From: Clostridia bacterium | Lineage (GTDB): Bacteria > Bacillota > Clostridia > Christensenellales > UBA1242 | Assembly: GCA_017398655.1 (NCBI GenBank) | Contig: JAFQFI010000005.1 | Location: 1 to 54,214 of the forward strand | Direction of reading: 5' to 3' | DNA length: 54,214 bases | Part shown: one piece after another, positions 23,886 through 33,097 of the stretch | Layout of the letters: each line of letters begins with the position of its first letter | How positions within the stretch are numbered: position 1 is the stretch's first letter | Notes under the pieces: generated by a model | Databases searched by the model: none | What the model was told of the DNA's origin: nothing | What the model saw: the letters and a program-made list of their open reading frames with translations, nothing else | Translations under genes and position numbers: made by a program

Positions 23886-24454
23886 TTTACCTTATTCTTT
23901 TTGCAGAGTTTTTTAAAATAGGACTTTTTACCTTTGGTGGTGGATATGCTATGATACCACTTGTTAAAGAAGTGGTTTTAAAGTATGGTTGGTTAAATGA
24001 ATTTCAGTTTTTAGATTTTTTGGGTGTGTGCGAATCAACCCCGGGACCAATAGCCATAAATATGGCAACATATATTGGCTCTACTCAGGGTGGGGTTCTT
24101 GGAAGTATTCTTGCAACCATTGGTGTTGTTTTGCCTTCTTTTATAATTATTTTGCTTGTTGCAACAATACTTAAAAAGTTTATAAACAATAAATATTTTC
24201 AAGCATTTTTAAGTGGTATTAAACCTGTAGTGGTTGGACTTATTTTATCAGCTGGTATTATGCTTGTTTTAAAAGTTATAGGTTTTAACTCTTTGCAAAA
24301 TTTTGATTTCAGTTTGGTTTCTTTAATAACCTTTTGTGTTTTGGCAACCATTTACTGTTTGATTAAATATGTTTTAAAAAAGAAATTTAATACAATATTG
24401 TTTATTTTAACTTCGGCAGTGGCTGGTATTGTATTTTCGGTAATATTTGTTTAA
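23882..24454 (+). CDS. Chromate transporter family subunit (CHR, second half)
   Basis: A 190-residue CHR-domain membrane protein with the same hallmarks as its partner (FKIGLFTFGGGYAMIPL, CESTPGPIAINMATYIGS, GVVLPSFII) but no tail. It overlaps the upstream gene by 4 bp (ATGA), with GAGGT as ribosome site inside the upstream coding end. The two short proteins would assemble with opposite topology into one functional transporter. Confidence 0.92.
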   Translation: MIYLILFAEFFKIGLFTFGGGYAMIPLVKEVVLKYGWLNEFQFLDFLGVCESTPGPIAINMATYIGSTQGGVLGSILATIGVVLPSFIIILLVATILKKFINNKYFQAFLSGIKPVVVGLILSAGIMLVLKVIGFNSLQNFDFSLVSLITFCVLATIYCLIKYVLKKKFNTILFILTSAVAGIVFSVIFV

Positions 24455-24468
24455 GTTTGTTATAACCA

Positions 24469-24503
24469 AAAAAAGATATGTTTTTTTCAACATATCTTTT
24501 TTT
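24469..24503. terminator. Bidirectional terminator between CHR pair and ferritin-like gene
   Basis: AAAAAAGATATG (24469-24480) pairs with CATATCTTTTTT (24491 onward); both strands have T tracts. Confidence 0.8.
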
Positions 24504-24507
24504 ATTT

Positions 24508-25752
24508 TTAATTAGTTCTTGCAATAGTTGTATTATCTTTTTTTCTATCGCTTAACTCTTCAATGGGGTGGTCTTCATCTTGATATCTATAATCTTTACC
24601 AAGTTCTTTAATTGCCTGATTTATAACTACATGGCTTGGTACACATTCAACCTCTTCGCCAACAAATGCATTTTGGTAAGAAAAATAACAATCATCATCT
24701 TTTAACTTATGAATATCTTTATAATCCATATCTTTAGATGTTAGTGTAATTGTTGTTGCTAAAACTTCTCTTATATATTCTTTATTGCTACCAAGTTCTA
24801 ATAAAATAGGGTAATCGCCATTACCAATAACTTTATTATATTTTTTCTTTTCATATTTTTCTAACAACCTTATTGCTTCTTTTAAATGTGCGCACTCCAT
24901 TTCAAAATGTTCAAGCCAAATTTGTTTAATGTTTTCATCAATTTCACTTTCATAAGCACTATAGTATAAATAACTTTCTGCATACTCGTGCATTACCCAT
25001 TGTTCAAGCCAAGTTAAATTTGGGTCTTTTAAACTTTCGTATTGTGTTACATGTTCTTCTTCTACCATGGCAATTTCGGCATAAAGTTTTCTACCCAAAT
25101 CATTTTTATACCATTGAGATATATTCATATAATAGTTCATTGTTTGTTGCTCTGCTGCTGTTATTGTACAACCTACAAGTTTGCTGTAAAGTTCTGCTTT
25201 ATCGGCTTTCATATGCTTTCTTAAGTTGTCGGCTGGGTATCTGTGTTCAGCAATTGTAGGTCTGCCCGGCATTATTTCTGTAAAACTACCAACTAGCTCT
25301 TTTGCGTCTATGTTTTTATCCATCATAAGAAGATTTGAAAATCTGTATAAATGGTCAAAATCTTCAAGTAATGCAAAATTTAATGCTTTTATATTGTTTT
25401 CGTCTTTTTCATACTTTGCTAAGCAAGCAGTTAAATCTATTGCAAGTTGTTCGTATGCAATAGTTGTTTCTAAAATGCTTTCATTTATTGGTTTTAAACA
25501 CGCAATTCTTTTTTGTTGCCATTGTTCTTGATTTCTTATTCTGGCTAAAGAACAAAGTATTTCTGGTTCGTTGCAATGTCGTGCAAATTGATGCATAAAC
25601 CAAACGGACTCATACTCTGTTCCATTCATTAGTATTACTCTTGTTTTTGTGTAAGGGTCAGTTTTTGCTTTATTATAAGCAGTTGGGTACATTTCTTTTA
25701 AACTATAAAAATAATTATCTAAATCTTTTGTTTCATATTCAATAGGATTCAT
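24508..25752 (-). CDS. Ferritin-like di-iron protein, uncharacterised
   Basis: A 414-residue helical protein. Several helices carry ferritin-like metal-ligand patterns: LLEDFDHLYRF, EIAMVEEEHVTQYESL, MHEYAESYLYYSAYESE and HFEMECAHLKEAIRLL, giving repeated E-x-x-H and E-x6-Y-x2-E ligands of a four-helix di-iron bundle. The family could be an oxidase, peroxidase or iron store. The N-terminal ~90 residues (containing FMHQFARHCNEPEIL) and the C-terminal ~100 are unrecognised. GGAGG precedes the ATG at 11-bp spacing. It is a single-gene unit. Together with superoxide reductase and the flavoprotein it suggests oxidative-stress capacity, by inference. Confidence 0.6.
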   Translation of the reverse strand: MNPIEYETKDLDNYFYSLKEMYPTAYNKAKTDPYTKTRVILMNGTEYESVWFMHQFARHCNEPEILCSLARIRNQEQWQQKRIACLKPINESILETTIAYEQLAIDLTACLAKYEKDENNIKALNFALLEDFDHLYRFSNLLMMDKNIDAKELVGSFTEIMPGRPTIAEHRYPADNLRKHMKADKAELYSKLVGCTITAAEQQTMNYYMNISQWYKNDLGRKLYAEIAMVEEEHVTQYESLKDPNLTWLEQWVMHEYAESYLYYSAYESEIDENIKQIWLEHFEMECAHLKEAIRLLEKYEKKKYNKVIGNGDYPILLELGSNKEYIREVLATTITLTSKDMDYKDIHKLKDDDCYFSYQNAFVGEEVECVPSHVVINQAIKELGKDYRYQDEDHPIEELSDRKKDNTTIARTN

Positions 25753-25877
25753 CTATTTTTTTACCTCCAAACCAATTATTTGCATATTTAAAAATTATAA
25801 AACAAAAAGATTTTTTTATTTAAAACATAAAAAAACAAAAAGAGACAGAAAGTGGCGTATATTTTATAAAACTTCTC

Positions 25878-25892
25878 ACAAATTAAATTTGT
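25878..25892. promoter_or_regulatory. Palindrome in the leader of the SIMPL gene
   Basis: ACAAATT-A-AATTTGT is a perfect 15-bp palindrome 18 bp before the ATG and overlapping the leader, a candidate operator. Confidence 0.35.
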
Positions 25893-25909
25893 AATTAGGG
25901 GAGGATAAT

Positions 25910-27097
25910 ATGAAAAAATCTATAATTTTTTTTAGTTTTTTATTAAGTTTTATTTTTGTTTTCACTTTGTTTTCTACAAACACATTAAGTACCGAAAAAG
26001 CAAGTGCACAAAGTTTAAAAACAACACCACAATCTATTATTATTGTAGGTAGTGGAGAAGTTGAGGTTGCGCCAGACACAGTACAAATAAATTTTGGTTT
26101 AAAGTCAAGAGCAGATGATTTATTAACAGGTCAAACCAAAATGAAAGAAAATATTGATAGTATTACAAAAAAAATACAAGAAGTAGATAAAGATGCCGTT
26201 GTAAATATTTCGTTTTCTTCATCATATCCAATAAACCACGGTGGTATTTTTGGCTATGAAGTAGATTGTTGTTTAACAGCAAAATCTTCAAAGGTTGAAA
26301 GTGTAACAGATTTAACAGAAGCAATAATTTCTTCTAATATCACAAGTGTTCATAATACTAATTATATATTAACAAACAAAGAGGATGCTTATATTCAAGC
26401 TCTTGTAAAAGCAAAAGAAAATGCAGATAGCAAAGCAAAAGCAATGTTTGCAACTGCCAATTTTAAAGGGTTAAAAGAAGAAAGCTATTACAATTTTTGC
26501 GAAAGCTCAAAGGGAGACAAAATAAAGGTATATGCAAAAGTAAAAGCTTTTTATGAAATAACAAACAGCGAGGATACAAACACTGTACAAAGCACTAATG
26601 CTTTTGAAATTAACCAAAATAAAACACCAGTTAATAGCAATAAAACAGAACAAGAATTATTAAACGAAAACACAAAAGAAATAACACAAAAAGAAAACCA
26701 ACAACAATCTATAAATAAAAAAGAAAATAATTTTAATTTAAATAACAATCAAGAAACCTCAGTTTTATCAAACCAAAACAATAGAATAATTGATAATAAA
26801 AATGACAATAAAAATTTGTCTTATGAAAGTCAAACAACAAGTAGTAAGGTTGAAGAAAATGCGTTGGCAGAAAATATTAAAAATAATAAAGAAAATAATA
26901 TTCAAAATACAGAACAAAACTCAACTCAAACTTCAAATAATATTGTTAATGCTCCAAAAGGAAGTATAATTGACGCCAATGGAAATATAACAAAAATTGA
27001 AGATAAAAATGTTGAAAATAATACAACAAAAAACAATTTAACCTCAAATCAAGAAGAGGGTCAAATTGGTGATATTTCAAATAAAAAATCTGCATAA
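25910..27097 (+). CDS. Secreted SIMPL-domain (DUF541) protein with Asn/Gln-rich tail
   Basis: A 395-residue protein. Residues 1-~34 are a signal peptide (KK, long hydrophobic stretch, then KASAQS as a likely signal-peptidase I site). Residues ~40-230 are a SIMPL/DUF541 domain, recognised by IIIVGSGEVEVAPDTVQINFGLKSRA at its start. The remaining ~165 residues are low-complexity, rich in Asn, Gln, Lys, Glu and Thr, probably an unstructured surface tail. SIMPL proteins form periplasmic or extracytoplasmic oligomers of unclear function, linked to oxidative and envelope stress. GGGGAGG precedes the ATG. There is no anchoring motif at the C-terminus. Confidence 0.8.
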   Translation: MKKSIIFFSFLLSFIFVFTLFSTNTLSTEKASAQSLKTTPQSIIIVGSGEVEVAPDTVQINFGLKSRADDLLTGQTKMKENIDSITKKIQEVDKDAVVNISFSSSYPINHGGIFGYEVDCCLTAKSSKVESVTDLTEAIISSNITSVHNTNYILTNKEDAYIQALVKAKENADSKAKAMFATANFKGLKEESYYNFCESSKGDKIKVYAKVKAFYEITNSEDTNTVQSTNAFEINQNKTPVNSNKTEQELLNENTKEITQKENQQQSINKKENNFNLNNNQETSVLSNQNNRIIDNKNDNKNLSYESQTTSSKVEENALAENIKNNKENNIQNTEQNSTQTSNNIVNAPKGSIIDANGNITKIEDKNVENNTTKNNLTSNQEEGQIGDISNKKSA

Positions 27098-27172
27098 ATT
27101 TTAGTAAAATTTTTGTAAAAAAGTTGTTAAAATTATAAAACTGAGTTTTAACTTTTTAAGAAAAAATAAAAT

Positions 27173-27215
27173 AAAAAAAGCAAAACTTTTAAATTGAAAT
27201 AGTTTTGCTTTTTTT
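27173..27215. terminator. Bidirectional terminator after the SIMPL gene
   Basis: AAAAGCAAAACT pairs with AGTTTTGCTTTT across a 13-nt loop with A/T tracts at both sides. Confidence 0.8.
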
Positions 27216-27218
27216 GTG

Positions 27219-27659
27219 TTAAAATTTTAAAGATTTAATGTAATTTTTTAGGTCTTCTAAACAAGAATAAAAATATACGGTCTTATCAGGGAAAGCTCCA
27301 TAAACCATATTAGAGATTTTACTATTTTGTTTTGCACAAAAAACTATATTTATATTATTTTCTTTTGCAACACCAAGTTCAATACCTACTCCTGTAGATT
27401 TGTTTGAAACATCACAAAACAACAAGTCGGCTTGTTTTATCTTATGTAAATCATAATCTACCATTGCTTTATTAACAGATTGAATATCAGCGTTCGGGTT
27501 TTCTTTTATAAAATTATTTCTATAATTTTCAATATCAATTGGTTGAGTTATGTTTATATTTTCAAAGTTTGTTTTAAATATATCTGCTATATAACTATAA
27601 GCATTAATGTCTTGTTGGTCGGTGTTAAAAAAGGCACCCATAATAAAAATATTTTTCAT
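27219..27659 (-). CDS. Nucleoside 2-deoxyribosyltransferase-like protein
   Basis: A 146-residue protein from the ATG at 27659, which has AAAGGAATTTTTT directly upstream; an in-frame ATG 30 bp earlier has no ribosome site. FIMGAFFN at the N-terminus, then ADLLFCDVSNKSTGVGIELGVAKENN gives the D-x-S-x(2)-G-x(2)-E-x-G pattern of the nucleoside 2-deoxyribosyltransferase fold, where the Glu is the nucleophile. Members exchange or hydrolyse the base of deoxynucleosides in nucleotide salvage. It is single-gene and convergent with the SIMPL gene. Confidence 0.75.
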   Translation of the reverse strand: MKNIFIMGAFFNTDQQDINAYSYIADIFKTNFENINITQPIDIENYRNNFIKENPNADIQSVNKAMVDYDLHKIKQADLLFCDVSNKSTGVGIELGVAKENNINIVFCAKQNSKISNMVYGAFPDKTVYFYSCLEDLKNYIKSLKF

Positions 27660-27845
27660 AAAAAATTCCTTTAATATTACATATTTCATTTTATATTAAA
27701 ATAAAAATATATACAATCTTTTTTTAAATTAAAAAGTTAAAAGTTTGTTATAAAAATTAAAAAAGTTATGCACATTTTATGTAAAAAAGTGGATTATTTT
27801 TTATTGTTTTTAATATAAAAAATTATTAATTTAAACTCTTTTTAT

Positions 27846-27875
27846 TTGACAATTATATATTATAAAAATTAAAAT
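27846..27875 (+). promoter_or_regulatory. Promoter of the glycogen cluster (malQ)
   Basis: Perfect -35 TTGACA (27846-27851), 18-bp spacer, TAAAAT (27870-27875), 17 bp before the coding start. A TATAAA at 27861 is too close to pair with this -35. Confidence 0.6.
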
Positions 27876-27892
27876 AAAAATAGGAGATTTTT

Positions 27893-29359
27893 ATGATGAA
27901 AAGAGCTTGTGGCATTATGCTACACATATCAAGTTTGCCAAACAAATATGGGTTTGGCTGTTTTTCAAAAGAGGCATATAATTTTGTAGATTTTCTTAAA
28001 AAATCTGGTCAACATTATTGGCAAGTTTTGCCTTTTAATCCTACCAACGATAGTGGTTCTCCATTTCAAAGTTTTTCTGTTTTTGCAGGTAATCCAAATT
28101 TTATAGATTTAACAGAATTTTTATCTGATAAAGAACTTGAAAAATTAGGTTTTAAAAATACCAAAAAAATTGATTTTAAAAAATTAAGTGCTTTAAGATT
28201 GGAAGCTTTAAAAAAAGTTTATAAAAAGTTTTATAAAGAAGAAGAAATTTTAGATTTTTGTCATCAAAACAGTTATTGGTTAGAAGATTATGCAACATTT
28301 ATGGCATTAAAGGATAAATTTAAAAATGTAGAACTTTCTTTATTTCCAAAAGAATATAAAAATTACGATAAAAAAACAATTGAAGAATTTAGATTAAAAA
28401 ATAAAAAGCAAATAGATTTTTATAAGTTTGTTCAATTTATATTTATGAAACAGTGGAGCAAACTTAAAAATTATGCAAATGAAAATGGAATAGAAATTAT
28501 AGGAGACATTGCTTTTTATCCTGCATGTGATAGCAGTGATGTTTGGGCAAATAGGCAAGAATTTTGTTTTGATAAAGATAATAACCCAACAGGGGTAGCA
28601 GGTGTACCACCAGATTATTTTTCAGAAGATGGTCAATTGTGGGGCAACCCAATATACAATTCTGAAAATATGAAGAAGAATAATTTTACTTGGTGGGTAA
28701 AAAGATTTCAACAAGCCAATAAGTTTTATGATGTTGTTAGAATAGACCACTTTAGGGGTTTTGAATCTTTTTGGGTATGCAAACCAGATGCACAAACAGC
28801 AAAAGATGGGAAATGGCATAAGGGCTTTGGGTACGAATTGTTTGAAGAACTTAAAAAACACAGAATGCCAAAATTTATTGCTGAGGATCTTGGAGTTATA
28901 ACACCAAAAGTAAAAAAACTTATGGATACTTATTCTTTGCCGGGTATGAAAGTTTTTCAATTTGCGTTTGATGGCAATCCTAAAAACTTATATTTTCCAC
29001 ATAATTATCCAGAAAATTGTGTTGCATATATTGGTACTCACGATAACAACACATTAGTTGGTTTTTTAAAAGAAGTAGAGCCAGAAATTTTAGGTGAAGT
29101 AAAACAATATCTTTCTTTACCAGAAGATGCAACCTATGAAAAAATTACAGATACATTAATTGCTATAATGCTTAATAGTAGGGCAGAAACAGTAATTTTA
29201 TCTATGCAAGACCTTTTATATTTAGATGAAAGTTACAGAATGAATATTCCGGGTACACCAGAAGATAATTGGAAATTTATTGTTCCAAAAAATAGTTTTA
29301 CAGATAGTTTAGCTAAAACGCTTTTAAACTTAACAATTGCTGCAGATAGAAATAATTAA
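27893..29359 (+). CDS. malQ: 4-alpha-glucanotransferase (amylomaltase, GH77)
   Basis: A 488-residue GH77 enzyme. It starts with the family sequence RACGIMLHISSLPNKYGFGCF and has the catalytic Asp in VVRIDHFRGF (~285), the acid/base Glu in IAEDLGVITP (~331) and the transition-state Asp in GTHDNNTLVG (~383). It moves alpha-1,4-glucan segments between malto-oligosaccharides, feeding glycogen phosphorylase. Two adjacent ATGs follow ATAGGAG; either could be the start. It opens the glycogen-metabolism block, which continues on the same strand with glgB, glgA, glgP and a GH13 enzyme. Confidence 0.95.
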   Translation: MMKRACGIMLHISSLPNKYGFGCFSKEAYNFVDFLKKSGQHYWQVLPFNPTNDSGSPFQSFSVFAGNPNFIDLTEFLSDKELEKLGFKNTKKIDFKKLSALRLEALKKVYKKFYKEEEILDFCHQNSYWLEDYATFMALKDKFKNVELSLFPKEYKNYDKKTIEEFRLKNKKQIDFYKFVQFIFMKQWSKLKNYANENGIEIIGDIAFYPACDSSDVWANRQEFCFDKDNNPTGVAGVPPDYFSEDGQLWGNPIYNSENMKKNNFTWWVKRFQQANKFYDVVRIDHFRGFESFWVCKPDAQTAKDGKWHKGFGYELFEELKKHRMPKFIAEDLGVITPKVKKLMDTYSLPGMKVFQFAFDGNPKNLYFPHNYPENCVAYIGTHDNNTLVGFLKEVEPEILGEVKQYLSLPEDATYEKITDTLIAIMLNSRAETVILSMQDLLYLDESYRMNIPGTPEDNWKFIVPKNSFTDSLAKTLLNLTIAADRNN

Positions 29360-29394
29360 TTTTTACCATATTACGACAATTTATTTTGTTTTTT

Positions 29395-29422
29395 TAATAA
29401 TTTATATTAACATAAATTATTA
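29395..29422. promoter_or_regulatory. Perfect dyad between malQ and glgB, candidate operator
   Basis: TAATAATTTAT (29395-29405) and ATAAATTATTA (29412-29422) are exact inverses around ATTAAC. The site lies 25 bp before the glgB ATG in an 87-bp gap, well placed for a repressor or for RNA folding. It has no T tract and is not a normal terminator. Confidence 0.5.
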
Positions 29423-29446
29423 GCGTTTTTACATAAGGAGAAATAA

Positions 29447-31348
29447 ATGCAAAATACCGATAAAGATATGCAACTATATTTGTTTAATCAAGGCACATAT
29501 TATCATGCATATGAATTACTTGGTTGCCACTTTGACAAAAATAAAAAAGGTCAAGGTGCGTTTTTTCGTGTTTGGGCTCCTAATGCAAAACATATAAATT
29601 TGGTAGGAGATTTTAACAACTGGAATAACACTTCTCACCCTATGAAAAAATTAAACAAAGGTGGGGTATGGGAAGTTTATGTTGATAAAGTTTATACTTA
29701 TGATAAATATAAATACGAAATAACTTCAAAAGATGGAAGAACTTTTTTAAAAGCAGACCCTTACGCTTTTTATCAAGAAACAAATGGAAGAACAGCTTCT
29801 ATGGTTTATGATATAGAAGGTTATAAGTGGCAAGACAAAAAATATTTAGACGCAAAAAATAAAAAAGATATTTATTCTTCTCCTATGAACATATATGAAG
29901 TAAACTTTTTATCTTGGAGAAGAGGTGAAAATTACGAATATTATACATACAATAAATTAACGGAAGAACTTATCCCTTATGTAAAAGAAATGGGGTATAC
30001 GCACATAGAAATTATGCCTATAACAGAGTATCCTTTTGATGGCTCTTGGGGGTATCAAGTTACTGGATATTTTGCAATAACTTCAAGGTTAGGTACTCCA
30101 CAAGAATTTATGCATTTTGTTGATGAATGTCATAAAAACGATATTGGTGTTATTTTAGATTGGGTACCAGCACATTTTCCAAAAGATGATTTTGGTTTAA
30201 TTGATTTTGATGGTAAACATTTGTATGAAAATGCTGGTTGGGATAGAAAGGAACATAAATCTTGGGGAACTCGTAGGTTTGACTATGGTAGAGAAGAAAT
30301 TCAAAGCTTTTTAATATCTTCAGCAATGTTCTTTTTAAAGAAGTATCATATAGATGGCTTAAGAGTTGATGCTGTTGCATCTATGCTTTATCTTGATTAC
30401 GATAAAAAACAAGGTGAGTGGTTGCCAAATTCAAGAGGGGGAAAAGAAAATCTTGAAGCTATTGCTTTTTTACAAAAGTTAAACGCTGCTGTGTTTAAAG
30501 AATTTCCAAAAGCTTTAATGATTGCAGAAGAATCTACTGCTTGGCCACTTGTTACAAAACCTACAAATATTGGTGGGCTTGGGTTTAACTTTAAGTGGAA
30601 TATGGGGTGGATGAACGATATGCTTGAATATATCAAAATTGACCCTTGGTTTAGAAAAGGTTCTCACAACAAGTTAACATTTTCTTTGTTTTATGCTTTT
30701 TCAGAAAACTTTATTTTGCCAATTTCTCACGACGAAGTTGTTCATGGTAAAGGTTCTTTAATGGGTAGAATGTATGGCGATTACAACCAAAAATTTGATG
30801 GCTATAGGGCTTTCTTATCTTATATGATAGCTCACCCGGGTAAAAAACTTACTTTTATGGGTATAGAGTTTGGTCAGTTTAAAGAATGGGATAATGGTAT
30901 GGGCATAGATTTTTGTTTGCTCGATTTTGAAAAACATAAACAATTAAAAACTTTTGTTAAAGACCTTAACCATTTTTATAAACACACACCTGCTTTATAT
31001 GAAGATGATTTTTCTTGGAATGGATTTAAATGGTTAATTCCTGATGATAAAGAACAAAACATAGTTGCTTTTATAAGAAAAGACAAAAAAGGCAAAGAGC
31101 TTGTTTGTATTGTAAATTTTTCACCAGAACCAAGAAATAATTATAAAGTTGGAGTGGAACAAGGAACATATAATGTTTTATTTAATAGTGCTTTAAGTTG
31201 TTATGGTGGCGCATTAGATAAAAAAATAAAAAAAATAAACAGCAAAAAAATTGCAATGCATGGGTATGAAAATTGTGTAGAATTAAACATACCTTCTTTC
31301 GGAGCAATATTTTTACAAAAAGAAGAAATAAAGGGAGAAACCAAATAA
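29447..31348 (+). CDS. glgB: 1,4-alpha-glucan branching enzyme (GH13)
   Basis: A 633-residue GlgB. An N-terminal CBM48 domain (GAFFRVWAPNAKHINLVGDFNNW at ~36-58) precedes the GH13 barrel with GLRVDAVASMLYLDY (nucleophile Asp ~307), MIAEESTAWP (acid/base Glu ~360) and PISHDEVVHGKGSL (Asp ~427), the last being diagnostic of branching enzymes. It creates alpha-1,6 branches in glycogen. AAGGAG precedes the ATG. Its stop overlaps the glgA start by one base (TAATG), so branching enzyme and synthase are coupled in translation. Confidence 0.97.
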   Translation: MQNTDKDMQLYLFNQGTYYHAYELLGCHFDKNKKGQGAFFRVWAPNAKHINLVGDFNNWNNTSHPMKKLNKGGVWEVYVDKVYTYDKYKYEITSKDGRTFLKADPYAFYQETNGRTASMVYDIEGYKWQDKKYLDAKNKKDIYSSPMNIYEVNFLSWRRGENYEYYTYNKLTEELIPYVKEMGYTHIEIMPITEYPFDGSWGYQVTGYFAITSRLGTPQEFMHFVDECHKNDIGVILDWVPAHFPKDDFGLIDFDGKHLYENAGWDRKEHKSWGTRRFDYGREEIQSFLISSAMFFLKKYHIDGLRVDAVASMLYLDYDKKQGEWLPNSRGGKENLEAIAFLQKLNAAVFKEFPKALMIAEESTAWPLVTKPTNIGGLGFNFKWNMGWMNDMLEYIKIDPWFRKGSHNKLTFSLFYAFSENFILPISHDEVVHGKGSLMGRMYGDYNQKFDGYRAFLSYMIAHPGKKLTFMGIEFGQFKEWDNGMGIDFCLLDFEKHKQLKTFVKDLNHFYKHTPALYEDDFSWNGFKWLIPDDKEQNIVAFIRKDKKGKELVCIVNFSPEPRNNYKVGVEQGTYNVLFNSALSCYGGALDKKIKKINSKKIAMHGYENCVELNIPSFGAIFLQKEEIKGETK

Positions 31349-33069
31349 TGGAAAAAACAAAAGAAAAAACAGTTAAAAAAGTGGCTTCGAAGGATGTAAA
31401 AAAAGAAACAAAAAAGGTTGTAGCAAAAACAACCACTGCTAAAAAAACAGCACAAAACAAACCTACAACAGTAGCAAAAAAATCAACTGCAAAAACTAAA
31501 ACAGTTGCAACTAAAGCAACTTCTGTTAAAACTGTTGCAAAAAAAGCAGTAAAACAACAAGCAGAAAATGTAATTGCTAAAAAAGTTGTAAAACCTGTTT
31601 TAATACAAACAAAAGAAGAGTTAACAGACAAAACAAAAGTTTTATTTGTTGTGTCAGAGTGTCTTCCATTTTGTGCAACAGGTGGGCTTGCTGATGTTGC
31701 AGGTGGTCTTCCAAAATATGTAGCAAAAAACAGCAATACAGATATAAGAGTTATGTTGCCAATGTATTCTGATATTCCACAAGAATATCGTAAAGATTTT
31801 AAGTTTGTAGGCAACATAAATGTTCCACTTTCTTGGCGTTCTGTTTATTGTGGTGTATTTTCTTACCAACTTGATGGTGTAACTTATTATTTCTTAGATA
31901 ACGAGTATTACTTTAAAAGAGGTGGTGGTATTTACAGTTATTTTGATGATGGCGAAAGATTTGCTTTTTCATCTCGTGCTGTTCTTGAAGTATTGCCTCT
32001 TATAAATTTTATTCCAAATTTAATTCATTGTAACGATTGGCAATTTGCTCTTGTACCAATTTATCTTAAAACTCTTTATGCAAACAATAATTTGTATAAC
32101 GGAATAAAAACTATATTTACTTGTCATAATACAGAGTATCAAGGTAAGTTTGATTTGGGCTCTTTAACAGATCTTTTTGGTTTAGAACAAAAACACAAAA
32201 GTTTGGTAGAGTATAACGGAGGCATAAATCTTGTAAAAGGAGCAGTTGTTTGTTGTGATAAATTTACAACAGTTAGTCCAAGTTATGCAAAAGAAATTTT
32301 AAGCCCAGAACACAGCAATGGTTTAGACGCAATTTTAAAAAATAATGCATATAAAACAGTAGGTATTTTAAATGGTATTGACTATAGCTTATATAACCCA
32401 GAAACAGATAAAATTTTATTTAAAAACTATAGTGTAAAATCTTATGAAGTAAAAAAAGAAAACAAATTAGCAATACAAAAAGAGTATGGTTTAAAAGTTG
32501 ATAGCGAAGCACCAATGATTTCTATGGTAACTCGTATGGCAAAACATAAGGGTTTAGATTTAATTAAAGAAATTTTTGAAAGATTATTAAATCAACATAG
32601 TACACTTCAACTTGTAGTTGTTGGTAATGGTGAAGCAGAATATGAAAACTATTTCAAATATTTAAAAGGTAAATACCCAGATAGAGTTAATGCAAAAATC
32701 TGTTATAGCAACACAGAAGCAAGAAAAGTTTATGCTTCAAGTGATATTTTTGTAATGCCATCAAAATCAGAACCTTGTGGAATTTCTCAAATGGTTGCAA
32801 GTAGGTATGGTTCTGTACCTATTGTTAGAGAAACAGGTGGACTTAAAGACAGTATAAAAGATTTTGGTTGCCCGGGTGGTGGAAATGGCTATACTTTTGC
32901 AAATTATAGTACAAATGATTTAATGTATTCTATTAATCGTGCATTAAAAGATTATCAAGACAATAATTCTTGGCAAGAAAAAATTAAAACTTGTATGAAC
33001 ACAGATTTTAGTTGGAATGTTTCTGCAAAAGAATATGCAAAACTATATAACGAAATTTTAGGAAAGTAA
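31348..33069 (+). CDS. glgA: Glycogen synthase with Lys/Ala/Thr-rich N-terminal tail
   Basis: A 573-residue GT5 glycogen synthase from the ATG at 31348, which has AAAGGGAG upstream and overlaps the glgB stop (TAATG). The catalytic part begins near residue 96 (KVLFVVSECLPFCATGGLADVAGGLP), and the C-terminal GT-B half contains MVTRMAKHKGLDL, SKSEPCGISQ and VRETGGL. It adds glucose from an NDP-glucose to glycogen. The usual KTGGL lysine is replaced (ATGGL). Residues 1-~92 are an added basic, low-complexity tail of Lys, Ala, Thr and Val (KKVVAKTTTAKKTA style), like a histone H1 tail; this is not normal for GlgA. glgC and glgD are not in the window. Confidence 0.95.
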   Translation: MEKTKEKTVKKVASKDVKKETKKVVAKTTTAKKTAQNKPTTVAKKSTAKTKTVATKATSVKTVAKKAVKQQAENVIAKKVVKPVLIQTKEELTDKTKVLFVVSECLPFCATGGLADVAGGLPKYVAKNSNTDIRVMLPMYSDIPQEYRKDFKFVGNINVPLSWRSVYCGVFSYQLDGVTYYFLDNEYYFKRGGGIYSYFDDGERFAFSSRAVLEVLPLINFIPNLIHCNDWQFALVPIYLKTLYANNNLYNGIKTIFTCHNTEYQGKFDLGSLTDLFGLEQKHKSLVEYNGGINLVKGAVVCCDKFTTVSPSYAKEILSPEHSNGLDAILKNNAYKTVGILNGIDYSLYNPETDKILFKNYSVKSYEVKKENKLAIQKEYGLKVDSEAPMISMVTRMAKHKGLDLIKEIFERLLNQHSTLQLVVVGNGEAEYENYFKYLKGKYPDRVNAKICYSNTEARKVYASSDIFVMPSKSEPCGISQMVASRYGSVPIVRETGGLKDSIKDFGCPGGGNGYTFANYSTNDLMYSINRALKDYQDNNSWQEKIKTCMNTDFSWNVSAKEYAKLYNEILGK

Positions 33070-33097
33070 TTAAATAATATAGGGAGAAAATTTTAAA

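Noticed and set aside
27846..27866. TTGACA with TATAAA at 27861 as promoter pair
   Set aside because: The spacer would be 9 bp, too short for sigma-A; TAAAAT at 27870 with an 18-bp spacer fits better.
31182..31817. 211-codon frame opposite the glgB-glgA junction
   Set aside because: It is the shadow of the Lys/Ala/Thr-rich glgA tail, whose codon bias avoids stops on the other strand; no ribosome site and no recognisable domain.
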